From NCBI RefSeq assembly GCF_021559775.1, contig NZ_CP056049.1, positions 248,001-312,000 on the forward strand: DNA of 64,000 bases. Direction: 5' to 3'. The notes under the pieces are model-generated. The model worked only from the letters and a program-made list of their open reading frames with translations. It was not told the origin of the DNA and searched no databases. Position 1 is the stretch's first letter, and every line of letters begins with the position of its first letter. The translations under genes were made by a program, and so were the position numbers. Source of the stretch: Gillisella vitis (GTDB lineage Bacteria; Pseudomonadota; Alphaproteobacteria; Rhizobiales; Rhizobiaceae). Below are positions 27,270 to 36,230 of this stretch, in pieces.

Positions 27270-28018
27270 TCCACGACATCATTAAGATTGTGCAGGACTA
27301 TTGGTTGCTGCTGTTGATCGGCCAATATCCCAATGGCCCGCTCGGTGGCCTTGCCAACACGTTGATCCTGTCGGTGTTCAGTATCGCGCTGGCCTTTCCC
27401 CTCAGCATTCTTCTGGCCCTTGCGCGCATGTCCAAATGGCGCACGCTGCGCTGGCCGGTCACCTTTCTGGTCTATGTCACCCGCGGCGTGCCGTTGCTGA
27501 TGCTGATTTTGTGGTGCTATTTTCTAGTGCCGCTGCTCACGGGGGCCGATGTACCAAGCTTTGTCACCATGCTGACAACGCTGGTGGTTTATCAAAGCTG
27601 CTTTCTCAGCGAAGTTGTGCGAAGCGGCATTGTTGCGCTGGGCCATGGACAGATGGAAGCCGCCAAGGCCCTTGGCCACAGCTATCCCAGCGCCATGCGC
27701 TACGTGGTTTTGCCGCAGGCGCTGTACAATGTCATCCCCAGCATCCTGTCCACCTTCGTCTCGACCATCAAAGACACGACACTGGGCTCTGTCATCAATG
27801 TGCCGGATCTGACCTTTGCCGCCAATCAGGTCAACAATGATCTGCTGACCCAGCCGTTTCAGGTCTACCTGATCCTTGCGCTGATCTATTACGTGATTTG
27901 CTGGAGCCTGACCCATGCTGCCAAACGATTGGAGGGCAGCATCTCCCGCCGCCGTGCCGGTCTGTCCGGTAAGGACGCAGACGCCCCCAGCATCACGCCT
28001 CAACTTGTCTCGGAGTAG
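27266..28018 (+). CDS. Polar amino acid ABC transporter permease
   Basis: A 250-residue membrane permease, paralogue of the preceding one, with the same EAA loop (QMEAAKALGHSYPSAMRYVV, LPQALYNVIPS). The start overlaps the previous stop in an ATGA junction. It has a longer hydrophilic C-terminal tail (about 25 residues, rich in Arg and Ser). It pairs with the upstream permease and the ATPase at 28024. Confidence 0.92.
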   Translation: MIHDIIKIVQDYWLLLLIGQYPNGPLGGLANTLILSVFSIALAFPLSILLALARMSKWRTLRWPVTFLVYVTRGVPLLMLILWCYFLVPLLTGADVPSFVTMLTTLVVYQSCFLSEVVRSGIVALGHGQMEAAKALGHSYPSAMRYVVLPQALYNVIPSILSTFVSTIKDTTLGSVINVPDLTFAANQVNNDLLTQPFQVYLILALIYYVICWSLTHAAKRLEGSISRRRAGLSGKDADAPSITPQLVSE

Positions 28019-28023
28019 AAGCT

Positions 28024-28791
28024 ATGCCCTTATCCAAGCTAGCCATTGAAAAGCAGCAAACCATTACGCTGTCCAAGGTTCGCAAGAGCTATGGCAATTA
28101 CGAAGTGCTGAAAGGCGTTGATGCCCATGTCAACCGGGGTGAGGTTGTGGTGATCTGCGGCCCCTCGGGGTCTGGCAAATCAACCCTGATCCGCACCATC
28201 AATCGCCTTGAGGAAATCAGCAGCGGCTCGATTTCCTTTGAGGGGCAGGAAGTGCATGTGCCGATGCGCACAAAGCAACTCAATGCCCTGCGGAGCCAAA
28301 TTGGCTTTGTGTTCCAGAGCTTTAACCTGTTTCCGCATCTGTCCGTTGTCGATAACGTCGCCATGTCGCCCGTGCGGGTCAAAGGCGTTGCTCCAGACGT
28401 TGCCCATGACAAAGCAATTCGCTTGCTGGACCGGGTTGGCCTTGCAGACAAAGCCAATGCCTATCCGGCGCAATTGTCGGGCGGCCAGCAACAGCGCGTG
28501 GCCATTGCCCGCGCACTTGCCATGGAGCCGCCAGTGATGCTGTTTGATGAACCCACCAGCGCGCTGGACCCGGAAATGGTTGGCGAAGTGCTGGCTGTTA
28601 TGAAAAGCCTTGCCGCCGATGGCATGACCATGATGTGCGTGACCCATGAAATGGGCTTTGCCCGCGATGTGGCCGACCACATCTGGTTTATCGATGCCGG
28701 ACAAATTTTGGAAATGGCCCCGCCGGAAACCTTCTTCACCAATCCCACCCATCCCCGCGCCCAGCGTTTTCTGTCAGAACTGCGCCACTAA
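28024..28791 (+). CDS. Polar amino acid ABC transporter ATP-binding protein
   Basis: A 255-residue GlnQ/HisP-type ATPase. It has Walker A GPSGSGKST, ABC signature LSGGQQQRVAIARAL, Walker B VMLFDEPTSALDPE and the switch His in CVTHEMGFARDVAD. GGAG lies before the ATG, five bases after the preceding stop. It powers the importer formed by the two permeases and the binding protein at 28864. Confidence 0.95.
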   Translation: MPLSKLAIEKQQTITLSKVRKSYGNYEVLKGVDAHVNRGEVVVICGPSGSGKSTLIRTINRLEEISSGSISFEGQEVHVPMRTKQLNALRSQIGFVFQSFNLFPHLSVVDNVAMSPVRVKGVAPDVAHDKAIRLLDRVGLADKANAYPAQLSGGQQQRVAIARALAMEPPVMLFDEPTSALDPEMVGEVLAVMKSLAADGMTMMCVTHEMGFARDVADHIWFIDAGQILEMAPPETFFTNPTHPRAQRFLSELRH

Positions 28792-28863
28792 GGCTCAATC
28801 TCAGAAACGGGCAAGAGGGCCAAACAACCACTCACATCACAATAAAAACCAAGGAGAACAGCA

Positions 28864-29703
28864 ATGAACATGAAATGCATCACTTTAGGCTTGGCGCTTG
28901 CCGCAACCACCGCCATTGCAGCCCCTGCAAGCGCCGATCAGCTGGCCGATATCATGGCCGCCAAGACCCTGCGTTGCGCAACCTTCGCCGATGTTCCCCC
29001 CTTTGCCTCTCCAGACCCCAAAACCCGCGAAATGGCTGGCTTTGACGTTGATCTGTGCAACGCCATTGCTGCAAAACTGGGCGTGAAGGCCGAAATCAAG
29101 CCGGTATCGGTGGAAGCCCGCGTGCCTGAAGTCAAGCTTGGCCGCGTTGACATTACCGTTGCCAATCTCGCCTACACTTTGAGCCGTGCGGAACAGATTC
29201 AGTTCAGCGACCCTTACTACCTTGCCAAAGAAATGCTGATTGTTCCGGCCGACAATTCCGGCAAGACCAAGGCTGATTTCTCCGGCAAGCGTTTGGCGTC
29301 TACCAAGGGCTCTACATCCGAGATGTCGATCAAGCTCAACAAGTCGGACCCATTGACGTTTCAGGATACGGCATCGGCCTATCTCGCCGTTCAGCAGGGC
29401 AAGGCTGAAGGCATGGTTGCCAACACCATGACCACCACCAAGTTCGTCAACGAATCCCAGACCAAAGGCAAGAAGATGCGGATGATCGATGATCCGATGC
29501 TGTATCAGCCCATCGGTGTTGGCATGAAAAAGGACGAGCCAGCCCTGACCGCCAAGATCAACGATACGCTGCGCGCGCTGGATGCTGATGGCGAAATCAA
29601 CAAAATCTGGAACAAATGGCTTGGCCCGGACACCGAATATAAAATGACCCGCACCGACAAGGTTGTGAAACTGAGCGAATTGAAGTTCGACCCGATTCCA
29701 TAA
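28864..29703 (+). CDS. Amino acid ABC transporter substrate-binding protein
   Basis: A 279-residue periplasmic protein with a Sec signal peptide (about residues 1-24, ending AAPASA) and the family 3 solute-binding fold. Typical segments are MAGFDVDLCNAIAAKLGVKA and QIQFSDPYYLAKEML. AAGGAGA precedes the ATG. As the last gene of the transport operon it captures the substrate; the pxp neighbourhood makes glutamate, pyroglutamate or a related acid a reasonable guess, but the ligand is not shown by sequence. Confidence 0.93.
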   Translation: MNMKCITLGLALAATTAIAAPASADQLADIMAAKTLRCATFADVPPFASPDPKTREMAGFDVDLCNAIAAKLGVKAEIKPVSVEARVPEVKLGRVDITVANLAYTLSRAEQIQFSDPYYLAKEMLIVPADNSGKTKADFSGKRLASTKGSTSEMSIKLNKSDPLTFQDTASAYLAVQQGKAEGMVANTMTTTKFVNESQTKGKKMRMIDDPMLYQPIGVGMKKDEPALTAKINDTLRALDADGEINKIWNKWLGPDTEYKMTRTDKVVKLSELKFDPIP

Positions 29704-29738
29704 CCAATAACCCTAAACTTGATTGGGTATGTAATTCA

Positions 29739-29774
29739 CCTTCACCGGCATGACATCCGTTACGCCGGTGAAGG
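29739..29774 (+). terminator. Hairpin after the ABC operon
   Basis: A perfect 11-base inverted repeat: CCTTCACCGGC (29739-29749) and GCCGGTGAAGG (29764-29774), 36 bases after the binding-protein stop codon. Only a short T-run follows (CTTTC). Confidence 0.6.
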
Positions 29775-29824
29775 AGCTTTCGCAAAGATTGCAAGCCACC
29801 AACCCAATCCCAATTGCCAAGCTT

Positions 29825-30259
29825 TCAGTTATTGCAGCTAGAGGCCTCGCGCGCGATATCTTCAATCAAGAAGAGATGGCTACGACCAGCCAGATTGTTC
29901 ACTGCGCAGTCTATAATGCCCGCGTCCTCTATGCCCTCCATATGCGCAGCATGCTGATCCATTGCGACTTCAGTGGACAAGTCGTCAGGACTCGCACTGA
30001 CTTCTCGGCTGCCGTTGTCGATCGCACCGGCCGCATCAGAGACAGCACACATAGTCTCGGAAAACTGGCTTAGAGCTGCGTTGAAATTGGCACGCAGCGT
30101 TTCGAACTCAGCAGCAAAGGGTTGAACAAGCTGAAAGGTGAGGTCGCCGCGATCGAACTGCGTCAGCCACAACTGGATGAGATTGGCTGAAACGCAATAA
30201 GTTCGTTGCGCATCGCGCCGCCCAGTCACGCCGTTTCGAATATCTTGGCAAAGCTGCAC
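29825..30259 (-). pseudogene. Fragment of a methyl-accepting chemotaxis protein gene
   Basis: The minus-strand frame contains RGDLTFQLVQPFAAEFETLR, NFNAALSQFSETMCAVSDAA and IDNGSREVSASPDDLS. This is the HAMP/linker region that normally precedes DDLSRRTEQQAASLEET in rhizobial chemoreceptors. The match breaks off after DDLS, and the PAS or membrane part and the signalling hairpin are missing. It is therefore a decayed remnant, not the intact receptor at 6824. The rest of the gap 29704-30354 shows no other gene. Confidence 0.7.
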
Positions 30260-30354
30260 CTTGAACGGCCTTGAATGTCGTCGATATGGACCTCAAAACG
30301 CCATGCAAGGAACGTCGACAATCAGATGACAGACGCTAATATTGTCGTTGATAT

Positions 30355-32061
30355 TTACCCTCTTCGATCCGGCAGCTTTTCCTTTTTACTGACCACGCCC
30401 AGCAACAGGCAGACCAGATGCAGCACCGGAGCACCGGCTTTTGAGAAGGCGATTTTTTGCAGGGTCGGCCATCTCTTGGCAATAGGAAGCTGTTTGGCGC
30501 TGACATGCACTGTGGCGTCTGCCAAGCCCGCCGGATCGACGCGCTGCTTGATAAGCCGCATCCATGCGGTAACGTTGCTGTAGCGCGGGCCGAACAATTC
30601 TATCAATGGACCCGCCATAAAGCCCATCAATCCGAGCCTTGGGTTGCGGTCCACCATATCAAGGTGTTTGAGGAAGCCTTTCCAACCCGCTCCGATGCCT
30701 TTCACGGTCCCTGCCTGCGATGCAAGGATGTTTTCCGTCCACAATTGTCGGCTCTCGGTTGGCCAGACCCAGCAGCCTTCCTTGCCGTCGGCTGCGAAAT
30801 TGCGGCCGGGCATGCGATCTTTTGCCATAATGTCCTCGCTGGCCTTGATCACGTCCGGCAGCAGGTTAAAGGTCTCCATGACGCCGAAGCTGGTGCCGCC
30901 GGAACCGGCACCCCGGAAGACGCGACTAACATAGAGCGACGTCACCAGCGTGCGCAGCAACACTTCCGTGTCCTTTTGTTCAATCGGAATCATCCGCCCG
31001 CCGGTACTCGCAACAATGTGCTGCACCGTCTTCTCCTGATAGGCCGTCTGCCCCGCAGAATGACCGATGGTCAGGATCTGCCAGCCAAATCTGTTTTCCG
31101 GACGCGCACATTCCGGCAGCTCGCCCGCTTCGCGGCGGCGTGCATATTCGGCATTGGTGGCCGTCAGCGTCCAACCGATATGGTTTGGTGGCATGCGCAG
31201 CAGTGCAAAGGCAACGCCTGCGCGATTCAGGTGAAAGCTGGCGTCGCGCATCTGTTCAATCGTATCCCAGACAGGCAGAAACAGACGCATGTTTGGCTCC
31301 AATGCCATGCCCCGCATCGGGCTTTGCCCTGTCAGGTTCAAACGCTTAGGCCCCGCCCACGGATAGAGCTTGTAACCAATACGGGTGAACACGCCGAGGC
31401 CGCCATTTGCGCCAATGAGACCACGGATCATACCGCGCAGGCCCGGCCCCGGCCCTTCCTCGCTGAACCAGTCATCATCACCACCAAAAGAGCCCATGCG
31501 CACGATGTCTCCCTGTGGCGTCACCCATTCTATGCCCAGGATATTGCGGAAATTGGCACCCGTGCTGGCACCGGTAATGCCAACACCGAGAAAGGACGTG
31601 GCCGAGGCAAGCGGCGAATGCGACGGCCCCGCCCCAACGATATGACAGTTGAGCCCCACTTTCATGGCCTCCGCCTGCAATCGGCCCGCTGTGACAAAAG
31701 GCTCGATCACCGCCATCTGGTTAGCGGCATCCATCTTGATCAGACGGTTCATACGGCAAAGGTCCATCACCACCACATTTTCGCTGGCGCTGAGATAGGT
31801 TCCGCCATTGCCGGAACTTAACGGACGAAAGGAAAGCCCGCGTGCAAGACAGCATTTGATAATAGCCGCCACATCCTCTGCCGAGTTGGGCATAACCACG
31901 GCAATCGGCCAGTTTTTAAGAAATTTTGGCCCCGGCATCGAGCCGACACCGCCATTCCAGGCGTAACTTGCAATTGAGCTCGGATCATTGGTGGCATTGT
32001 CTTCCCCAACAATGGATTGAAGCGCTTGCAAAACTTCGTTGCGATCGTGAGCCATGGTCAT
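30355..32061 (-). CDS. FAD-binding (PCMH/VAO-type) oxidoreductase, GlcD-like
   Basis: A 568-residue flavoprotein. The PCMH FAD domain holds FRPLSSGNGGTYL and the segment NCHIVGAGPSHSPLASATSF (about residues 75-170), then GMIRGLIGANGGLGVFTRIG. The C-terminal substrate cap extends to about 520. It is longer than GlcD (about 490) and nearer in size to 4-cresol dehydrogenase-like members of the family. It overlaps the Fe-S gene by four bases (ATGA), so it is the third gene of the operon. The substrate is probably a 2-hydroxy acid or phenolic alcohol; not determinable here. Confidence 0.85.
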   Translation of the reverse strand: MTMAHDRNEVLQALQSIVGEDNATNDPSSIASYAWNGGVGSMPGPKFLKNWPIAVVMPNSAEDVAAIIKCCLARGLSFRPLSSGNGGTYLSASENVVVMDLCRMNRLIKMDAANQMAVIEPFVTAGRLQAEAMKVGLNCHIVGAGPSHSPLASATSFLGVGITGASTGANFRNILGIEWVTPQGDIVRMGSFGGDDDWFSEEGPGPGLRGMIRGLIGANGGLGVFTRIGYKLYPWAGPKRLNLTGQSPMRGMALEPNMRLFLPVWDTIEQMRDASFHLNRAGVAFALLRMPPNHIGWTLTATNAEYARRREAGELPECARPENRFGWQILTIGHSAGQTAYQEKTVQHIVASTGGRMIPIEQKDTEVLLRTLVTSLYVSRVFRGAGSGGTSFGVMETFNLLPDVIKASEDIMAKDRMPGRNFAADGKEGCWVWPTESRQLWTENILASQAGTVKGIGAGWKGFLKHLDMVDRNPRLGLMGFMAGPLIELFGPRYSNVTAWMRLIKQRVDPAGLADATVHVSAKQLPIAKRWPTLQKIAFSKAGAPVLHLVCLLLGVVSKKEKLPDRRG

Positions 32062-33374
32062 TCTCCAGCCTTATGGGATGCGTCTGGGGCGGAGGCGGTC
32101 TGTCGGGCGTGGAGATATTCAACCAACCCATACACCCGGATCGAAGACCCCGCCTCCTGCGCCACCTCTTTCATGTGGCTGCTGCACGCGGTGCAACTGG
32201 TCACGAGGAACTCTGCCCCGGTGCTCTCGGCTTCCTGAAGCCGGTTGCGGGCCGCTGCGCGGGCAAAATCGGGGCTGGCCTGTTTGCCACCACCGCCTGC
32301 ACCGCAGCAGAAGGCGAATTCCCGAATGCGCTCCATTTCCACAATCTCGGCATCCACAGCCCGTAGCAATTGCCGGGGCTCTTCATAGACACCATTGACC
32401 CCAAGGTAGAGCTCGCCTTCCGGCACGCGCATCGGAATGGAATTATAGGCCATCACCGTTTCGCCCTCCCACGGATGGCGCTCTTCGCCTAGCCGCCCAA
32501 GGCGGCAGGAATCGTGGTAGGTGACAGTGTCGCACTTTTGGCCAGCCGCCACGGTGAGCGGGTTTTCGGCCAGCCACTGCGTGATATGAATGACTTTGAG
32601 GTCGCCAAGGGAAACACCAAGGCGCGGATAAATATTGCGAAAAGCCGAAAAAGCATCATCGCTATAAACAATAAGCGTGCCAGCCCCGCTCTTGCGGAGC
32701 CATTCTTCGGTTTTCTGTGCCAGATCCGCTGCGAGATTCTGATCGCCGATATCATAGGCAAGACCACCGCTATCCGGCTCGTCCACGCCGCCAATGACGA
32801 AATCGACATCACGCCGCTGAAGCTCAGAGACCATATGGCGGATGAAAGGCCATTCGTCGCGGTCGAAAGCCACATCGCCAACATGGAAGAGAACGGGTGC
32901 CTGATGGGTTTTGGTCTGTTTCAGGGACAGGCCAGCGAACCATTCACCGCGCATTTCGGCGGGCAGCCCCCTTGCATTTCCCAGTGCGCGCAGATGAGCG
33001 AGCATCTCGCGCAGCGGCTCTGGCGCATGCCCGTCTGCCGTTACCTTCTGGCGCAGGGCATAGAGCGAGTCGAGCGGCTCAACGAAATCGGCAAGCAATG
33101 TCTTGCAGCTGGTATCGCAGCCGCCGCACATGGAACAGGAATAGACATTCTGAATGAAGTCCGGCGTGTATTCGACACGGTTATGCAACAGTGCATAGGC
33201 CGCAATGAGCTTGCCGCCAGCCGTATGCGAAAAGAATTTGCCGTGCTGAACGCTGGGACAGATTTCCGCAAAATCCTGACTGCGGACTTCCGGCACCCAT
33301 TTGCAAAAGGTGCAGCGCGTGCAAGAGCCAAGCTTGTCGTGAAGCTTTTCGAGGGTTGGGCTGATATGGGTCAT
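32058..33374 (-). CDS. Fe-S oxidoreductase, GlcF/CCG-domain type
   Basis: A 438-residue protein with N-terminal [4Fe-4S] cysteine sets (CTRCTFC and CSMCGGCDTSCK) and two C-terminal CCG-type cysteine-rich domains (YHDSCRLGRLGEE; FCCGAGGGGK with TSCTAC). This is the layout of GlcF and related electron-transfer subunits of membrane-associated flavin dehydrogenases. The start ATG at 33374 overlaps the stop of the upstream FAD gene as TAATG. With its two FAD neighbours it should form a GlcDEF-like complex that passes electrons to the quinone pool. Confidence 0.9.
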   Translation of the reverse strand: MTHISPTLEKLHDKLGSCTRCTFCKWVPEVRSQDFAEICPSVQHGKFFSHTAGGKLIAAYALLHNRVEYTPDFIQNVYSCSMCGGCDTSCKTLLADFVEPLDSLYALRQKVTADGHAPEPLREMLAHLRALGNARGLPAEMRGEWFAGLSLKQTKTHQAPVLFHVGDVAFDRDEWPFIRHMVSELQRRDVDFVIGGVDEPDSGGLAYDIGDQNLAADLAQKTEEWLRKSGAGTLIVYSDDAFSAFRNIYPRLGVSLGDLKVIHITQWLAENPLTVAAGQKCDTVTYHDSCRLGRLGEERHPWEGETVMAYNSIPMRVPEGELYLGVNGVYEEPRQLLRAVDAEIVEMERIREFAFCCGAGGGGKQASPDFARAAARNRLQEAESTGAEFLVTSCTACSSHMKEVAQEAGSSIRVYGLVEYLHARQTASAPDASHKAGE

Positions 33375-34849
33375 TAGAAGCAAAGCCTCCCTGGATTGAG
33401 AATACGGTCCGGATCGAAGATGGATTTCGTCTCGCGCAGCAATGGCTTGACGGTGGGATTGCGGGCAAAGGCCATGTCAGCCCATGCGCCATAAGGTCGG
33501 CTGAAAAAGCCGCCCGTAGCGCTACAGGCCTTGGCCAGCTCATCGGCAAGTGCATCGGCTGCCGATGTCTGCTCTATGGATGCCGGATCAAAGGGCAGCA
33601 CCAATTCAACATGACAGTTGCGGCCATGCAGGCGTGGCTGGACGTAAATTGCAACATTTGCGCCCAAACGTTCCCGTGCCAACGCAATAAATTGCTCGGC
33701 ACGATCCATTTGGCTGAGAAAAAACACACTGCGATGGGCACCCGCGATGCGGTCTTTGTAGTTGCTGTCCGGTGGATTGGCTTGCAGCTCCGCAATCCGG
33801 CTGGCGGAATGCCCGGCCAGATCGGGGCTTGCCACCAGTCCTGCATCCGCGCAGAGTTGGGTGACATCGGCCAACTGATAGGCAATCTTGTCATCGGGAA
33901 AATCACAAGACGCGGTCAGTTGGATGTAGAGCGTGTAAGCGGGCAGGCGGGCAGCAAGATCGGCAATGCGGTCTGGCTCACTCTCCAGCACGGCTGCAAG
34001 GTGCAGATTGCTGGCGATAAAACTGGCCATGCCGATACGCCGCCGATGCAATTCTGCTGAGAGCCGTGCCAGTGGAGCGATACTGTCGGTGCCCACAAAG
34101 CGGGCCTCTTCTCGTGTTGGCAGGCGCTCACACAGAATGGCCGCCCAATTGAGAATGGCAAGCGTGCCTTGCGAGCCTTGCACAACGCGCAGAAAATCCG
34201 TGCCTGCTGGCCCCATGGCGGTAAGATAACGCAACCCCGCCTTCCAATGTTCATCAAGGGTACCGCTGATGGCCGCACTGCCGGTGCGAAAGACATCGCC
34301 GGTGCCAAACACCAACTGCGCACCGCCGAAGGGGTCCAGCACATCCCATTGCTCAGACGATTGCAGGTTGGGTTCGCGATCCAAATAGCTTGTCAGCACG
34401 GATTTTGACGCGCGTGGCAACAGCGGCTTGAAGGCGCGCAGACCCTGGGGTGCCAGCAGCGCATCGATAGCGCCGAAGGTGACGCCCGGCTCAATCACCG
34501 CCACCGCATCCTGTTGATCGATCTGTAACAGATGGTTCATGCCACTGAGATCGACAAACACGGTGGGCCGTTCTGCCGTTGCACCGCGCAGCCGCGCGCC
34601 GCTGCTGGAGCTGAACGTGGTCAGGGCCGTGCCGGTTTTCCGCGCCCAGCCGATAACGGCAACGATCTCCTCCGTGCTGCGCGGTCGCACGACCGCAAGC
34701 GGCGGAGCCTCGCGGCCAGATGGGTTTGCGGGCATGTAGGGTGCGAGGCTGGCCTCCTCGGCGTCAAGCCCAATCGCACGCAGGCTTGCCACATCGGCAC
34801 GCCGGATAAGCTTCTGCCGCACAGCGGCAAGGCTAGCAGTTGCTGCCAT
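33374..34849 (-). CDS. FAD-binding oxidase, GlcD/GlcE-like
   Basis: A 491-residue flavoprotein of the FAD-linked oxidase family. The N-terminal PCMH domain begins near PLAVVRPRSTEEIVAVIGWA, with an FSSSSGARLRG loop, and the last residues SIFDPDRILNPGRLCF are the family C-terminal signature. It is the first large gene of the three-gene operon, translationally coupled to the Fe-S gene. No transmembrane segment or signal peptide is seen. Confidence 0.88.
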   Translation of the reverse strand: MAATASLAAVRQKLIRRADVASLRAIGLDAEEASLAPYMPANPSGREAPPLAVVRPRSTEEIVAVIGWARKTGTALTTFSSSSGARLRGATAERPTVFVDLSGMNHLLQIDQQDAVAVIEPGVTFGAIDALLAPQGLRAFKPLLPRASKSVLTSYLDREPNLQSSEQWDVLDPFGGAQLVFGTGDVFRTGSAAISGTLDEHWKAGLRYLTAMGPAGTDFLRVVQGSQGTLAILNWAAILCERLPTREEARFVGTDSIAPLARLSAELHRRRIGMASFIASNLHLAAVLESEPDRIADLAARLPAYTLYIQLTASCDFPDDKIAYQLADVTQLCADAGLVASPDLAGHSASRIAELQANPPDSNYKDRIAGAHRSVFFLSQMDRAEQFIALARERLGANVAIYVQPRLHGRNCHVELVLPFDPASIEQTSAADALADELAKACSATGGFFSRPYGAWADMAFARNPTVKPLLRETKSIFDPDRILNPGRLCF

Positions 34850-34861
34850 GGTGTGATGTCC

Positions 34862-35011
34862 TTATAGTTGGGATAGGGTGCAGGTGCCTGTTCCGCAAAG
34901 GGAAATGATGGCAGCTGTTGCAAAAATTTTGGGTGTCGCGCCGGGCGGGGCTTGCGCATTTTTCAGCACACAGATAGCCGCCCGCGTCCCTGGTAAAGGG
35001 CCACAGCACAT
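34862..35011 (-). CDS. Candidate small cysteine-rich peptide, 49 residues
   Basis: A 49-residue frame starting MCCGPLPGTRAAICV and ending GTGTCTLSQL, with five cysteines. Its start is preceded by GGGAGGAG six bases upstream, the best ribosome site in this operon. It lies between the MarR-type operator (35084) and the first FAD gene, whose own ribosome site is weak. It could be a small protein, a leader peptide for translational coupling, or a relic. An overlapping minus frame (to 34833) is also open, so the call is tentative. Confidence 0.4.
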   Translation of the reverse strand: MCCGPLPGTRAAICVLKNAQAPPGATPKIFATAAIISLCGTGTCTLSQL

Positions 35012-35083
35012 TTGACTCTCCTCCCATTTCAAGCCAAGGGTACTCTTTATAATTGTTGCCTCATGATAGGCACGCCACTTGAA

Positions 35084-35105
35084 TATAGTCAAGTGACTTG
35101 ACCAT
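35084..35105. promoter_or_regulatory. MarR-type operator, copy 1
   Basis: TATAGTCAA-GTGAC-TTGACCAT holds the palindrome GTCAAGT-G-ACTTGAC. The same pattern TATAGTCAA-N5-TTGAC recurs at 35923, upstream of the MFS unit on the other side of the MarR gene. Copy 1 lies just before the oxidase operon, on its upstream side. Confidence 0.75.
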
Positions 35106-35376
35106 AAAATCATCAACACATGCGTTGAGGTTTCCAACAGGAGCCGTTAAACCCGAAAGGGAAAGTGCGGCGAGGGTGCGGCCAGCAGCCTTAAATGGCC
35201 GAACATTCCCACCACAAATCCGCCTCACTCACCTTAACACCTTGCAAATCAACAGAAATCACAGAGAACTGACGAAGCAGCCGCCAAGCAGGCCACACAC
35301 CTTCATCGGCAAAAGCCTCTCAAAGAAGATTCCGACCGCAACAGCAATGACAAGCAAACACAGGGTAAATGCACGA

Positions 35377-35865
35377 ATGGACTCGAAGACCCCTCCCTTA
35401 CTTCCGCGTTTTCTGCGTGCCATCTACTGGTTTGACGAGGCGCTGAGAGCCTCCCAGGAGTTGCAAGGGCAAACACCGGTCACACGGGCGCAGGGCATGC
35501 TTTTGATCAACATTGCCCTTGGGGAGCGGCGTCCGACGCGCTTGGCGCGTACCATGGGCGTCACCAAACAAGCGGTCAGCCTTATGCTGGGAGACCTGAC
35601 CGCAGCGGGCTACATTTTTATCAAGCCAGACCCAGAAGATGCACGCGCATCACTCATTGAGTTCAGCCCGCAAGGTCAGACTGAATTGGAGAATATCTTT
35701 GCCACGCTGGAGCACCTCGAAGACCATCTGGCAACGGTTTTAGGTCAGGACCGAATGTCCGTCCTGCGGGCCGCATTGGGGATGGACTGGGGCACGCCAC
35801 CCGCATTGGGATCCAAAGAGGCCCACACGCCTGATGCGACGGAAAGCGCGATCCAGAAAAAATGA
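35377..35865 (+). CDS. MarR family transcriptional regulator
   Basis: A 162-residue winged-helix protein. The MarR core is visible as RAQGMLLINIALGERRPTRL, MGVTKQAVSLMLGDL and the wing DPEDARASLIEFSPQG. The start is uncertain: the frame stays open to 35098, and an ATG at 35347 is also in frame, but the conserved region begins at about 35400, and AGGG lies before the ATG at 35377. It sits between two near-identical operators and probably regulates both flanking units and perhaps itself. The effector is probably the substrate of the neighbouring oxidase/transport genes. Confidence 0.85.
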   Translation: MDSKTPPLLPRFLRAIYWFDEALRASQELQGQTPVTRAQGMLLINIALGERRPTRLARTMGVTKQAVSLMLGDLTAAGYIFIKPDPEDARASLIEFSPQGQTELENIFATLEHLEDHLATVLGQDRMSVLRAALGMDWGTPPALGSKEAHTPDATESAIQKK

Positions 35866-35922
35866 TGCCGACCGGCTTCATGGAATTGGGAGCGAATAGG
35901 GCTATTGCCGTGAAGTAAATAT

Positions 35923-35944
35923 TATAGTCAATCTAATTGACTAT
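35923..35944. promoter_or_regulatory. MarR-type operator, copy 2
   Basis: TATAGTCAA-TCTAA-TTGACTAT holds perfect eight-base arms TAGTCAAT/ATTGACTA. It matches copy 1 at 35084 in both half-sites and spacing and lies about 75 bases before the 70-residue gene that leads the MFS unit. Confidence 0.75.
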
Positions 35945-36017
35945 TTTCAAAATGCCGATATCTTCTCTGTGAGATGTTTTTGAAACACACAAAAACATAC
36001 CTCTGGGAGGAGAAAAA

Positions 36018-36230
36018 ATGTCTGTGTTTCTACGGTATGATGCCGCGCCCTTTGGCGCGGGCGCTAAAGTTTTGATCTGTCCCCGTTTGATATTGCAATG
36101 GGCCGGTCTATTCCGAACGCTTGATTTGCGGCAGCTTGGCAAGCGGTTGGCAGCGATGCTCTGTCCCCAGCAGCCTATATTGGCTCAGCGCCCGATTGGT
36201 GAACTCTCCGCAGGCGGGAGGATCGCATGA
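36018..36230 (+). CDS. Small hypothetical protein coupled to the MFS transporter
   Basis: A 70-residue protein beginning MSVFLRYDAAPFGAGAKVLI, basic in its second half (LRQLGKRLAAMLC), with no domain I recognise. Support for translation is good: GGGAGGAG lies six bases before the ATG, and the stop overlaps the MFS start as ATGA. It is the first gene after MarR operator copy 2. It may be a real small protein or a translational lead for the transporter. Confidence 0.5.
   Translation: MSVFLRYDAAPFGAGAKVLICPRLILQWAGLFRTLDLRQLGKRLAAMLCPQQPILAQRPIGELSAGGRIA

Noticed and set aside
30457..31821. A 454-codon plus-strand open frame opposite the FAD oxidoreductase
   Set aside because: Its composition (Arg, His and Cys rich, no hydrophobic core) is typical of an antisense shadow of a GC-rich gene.
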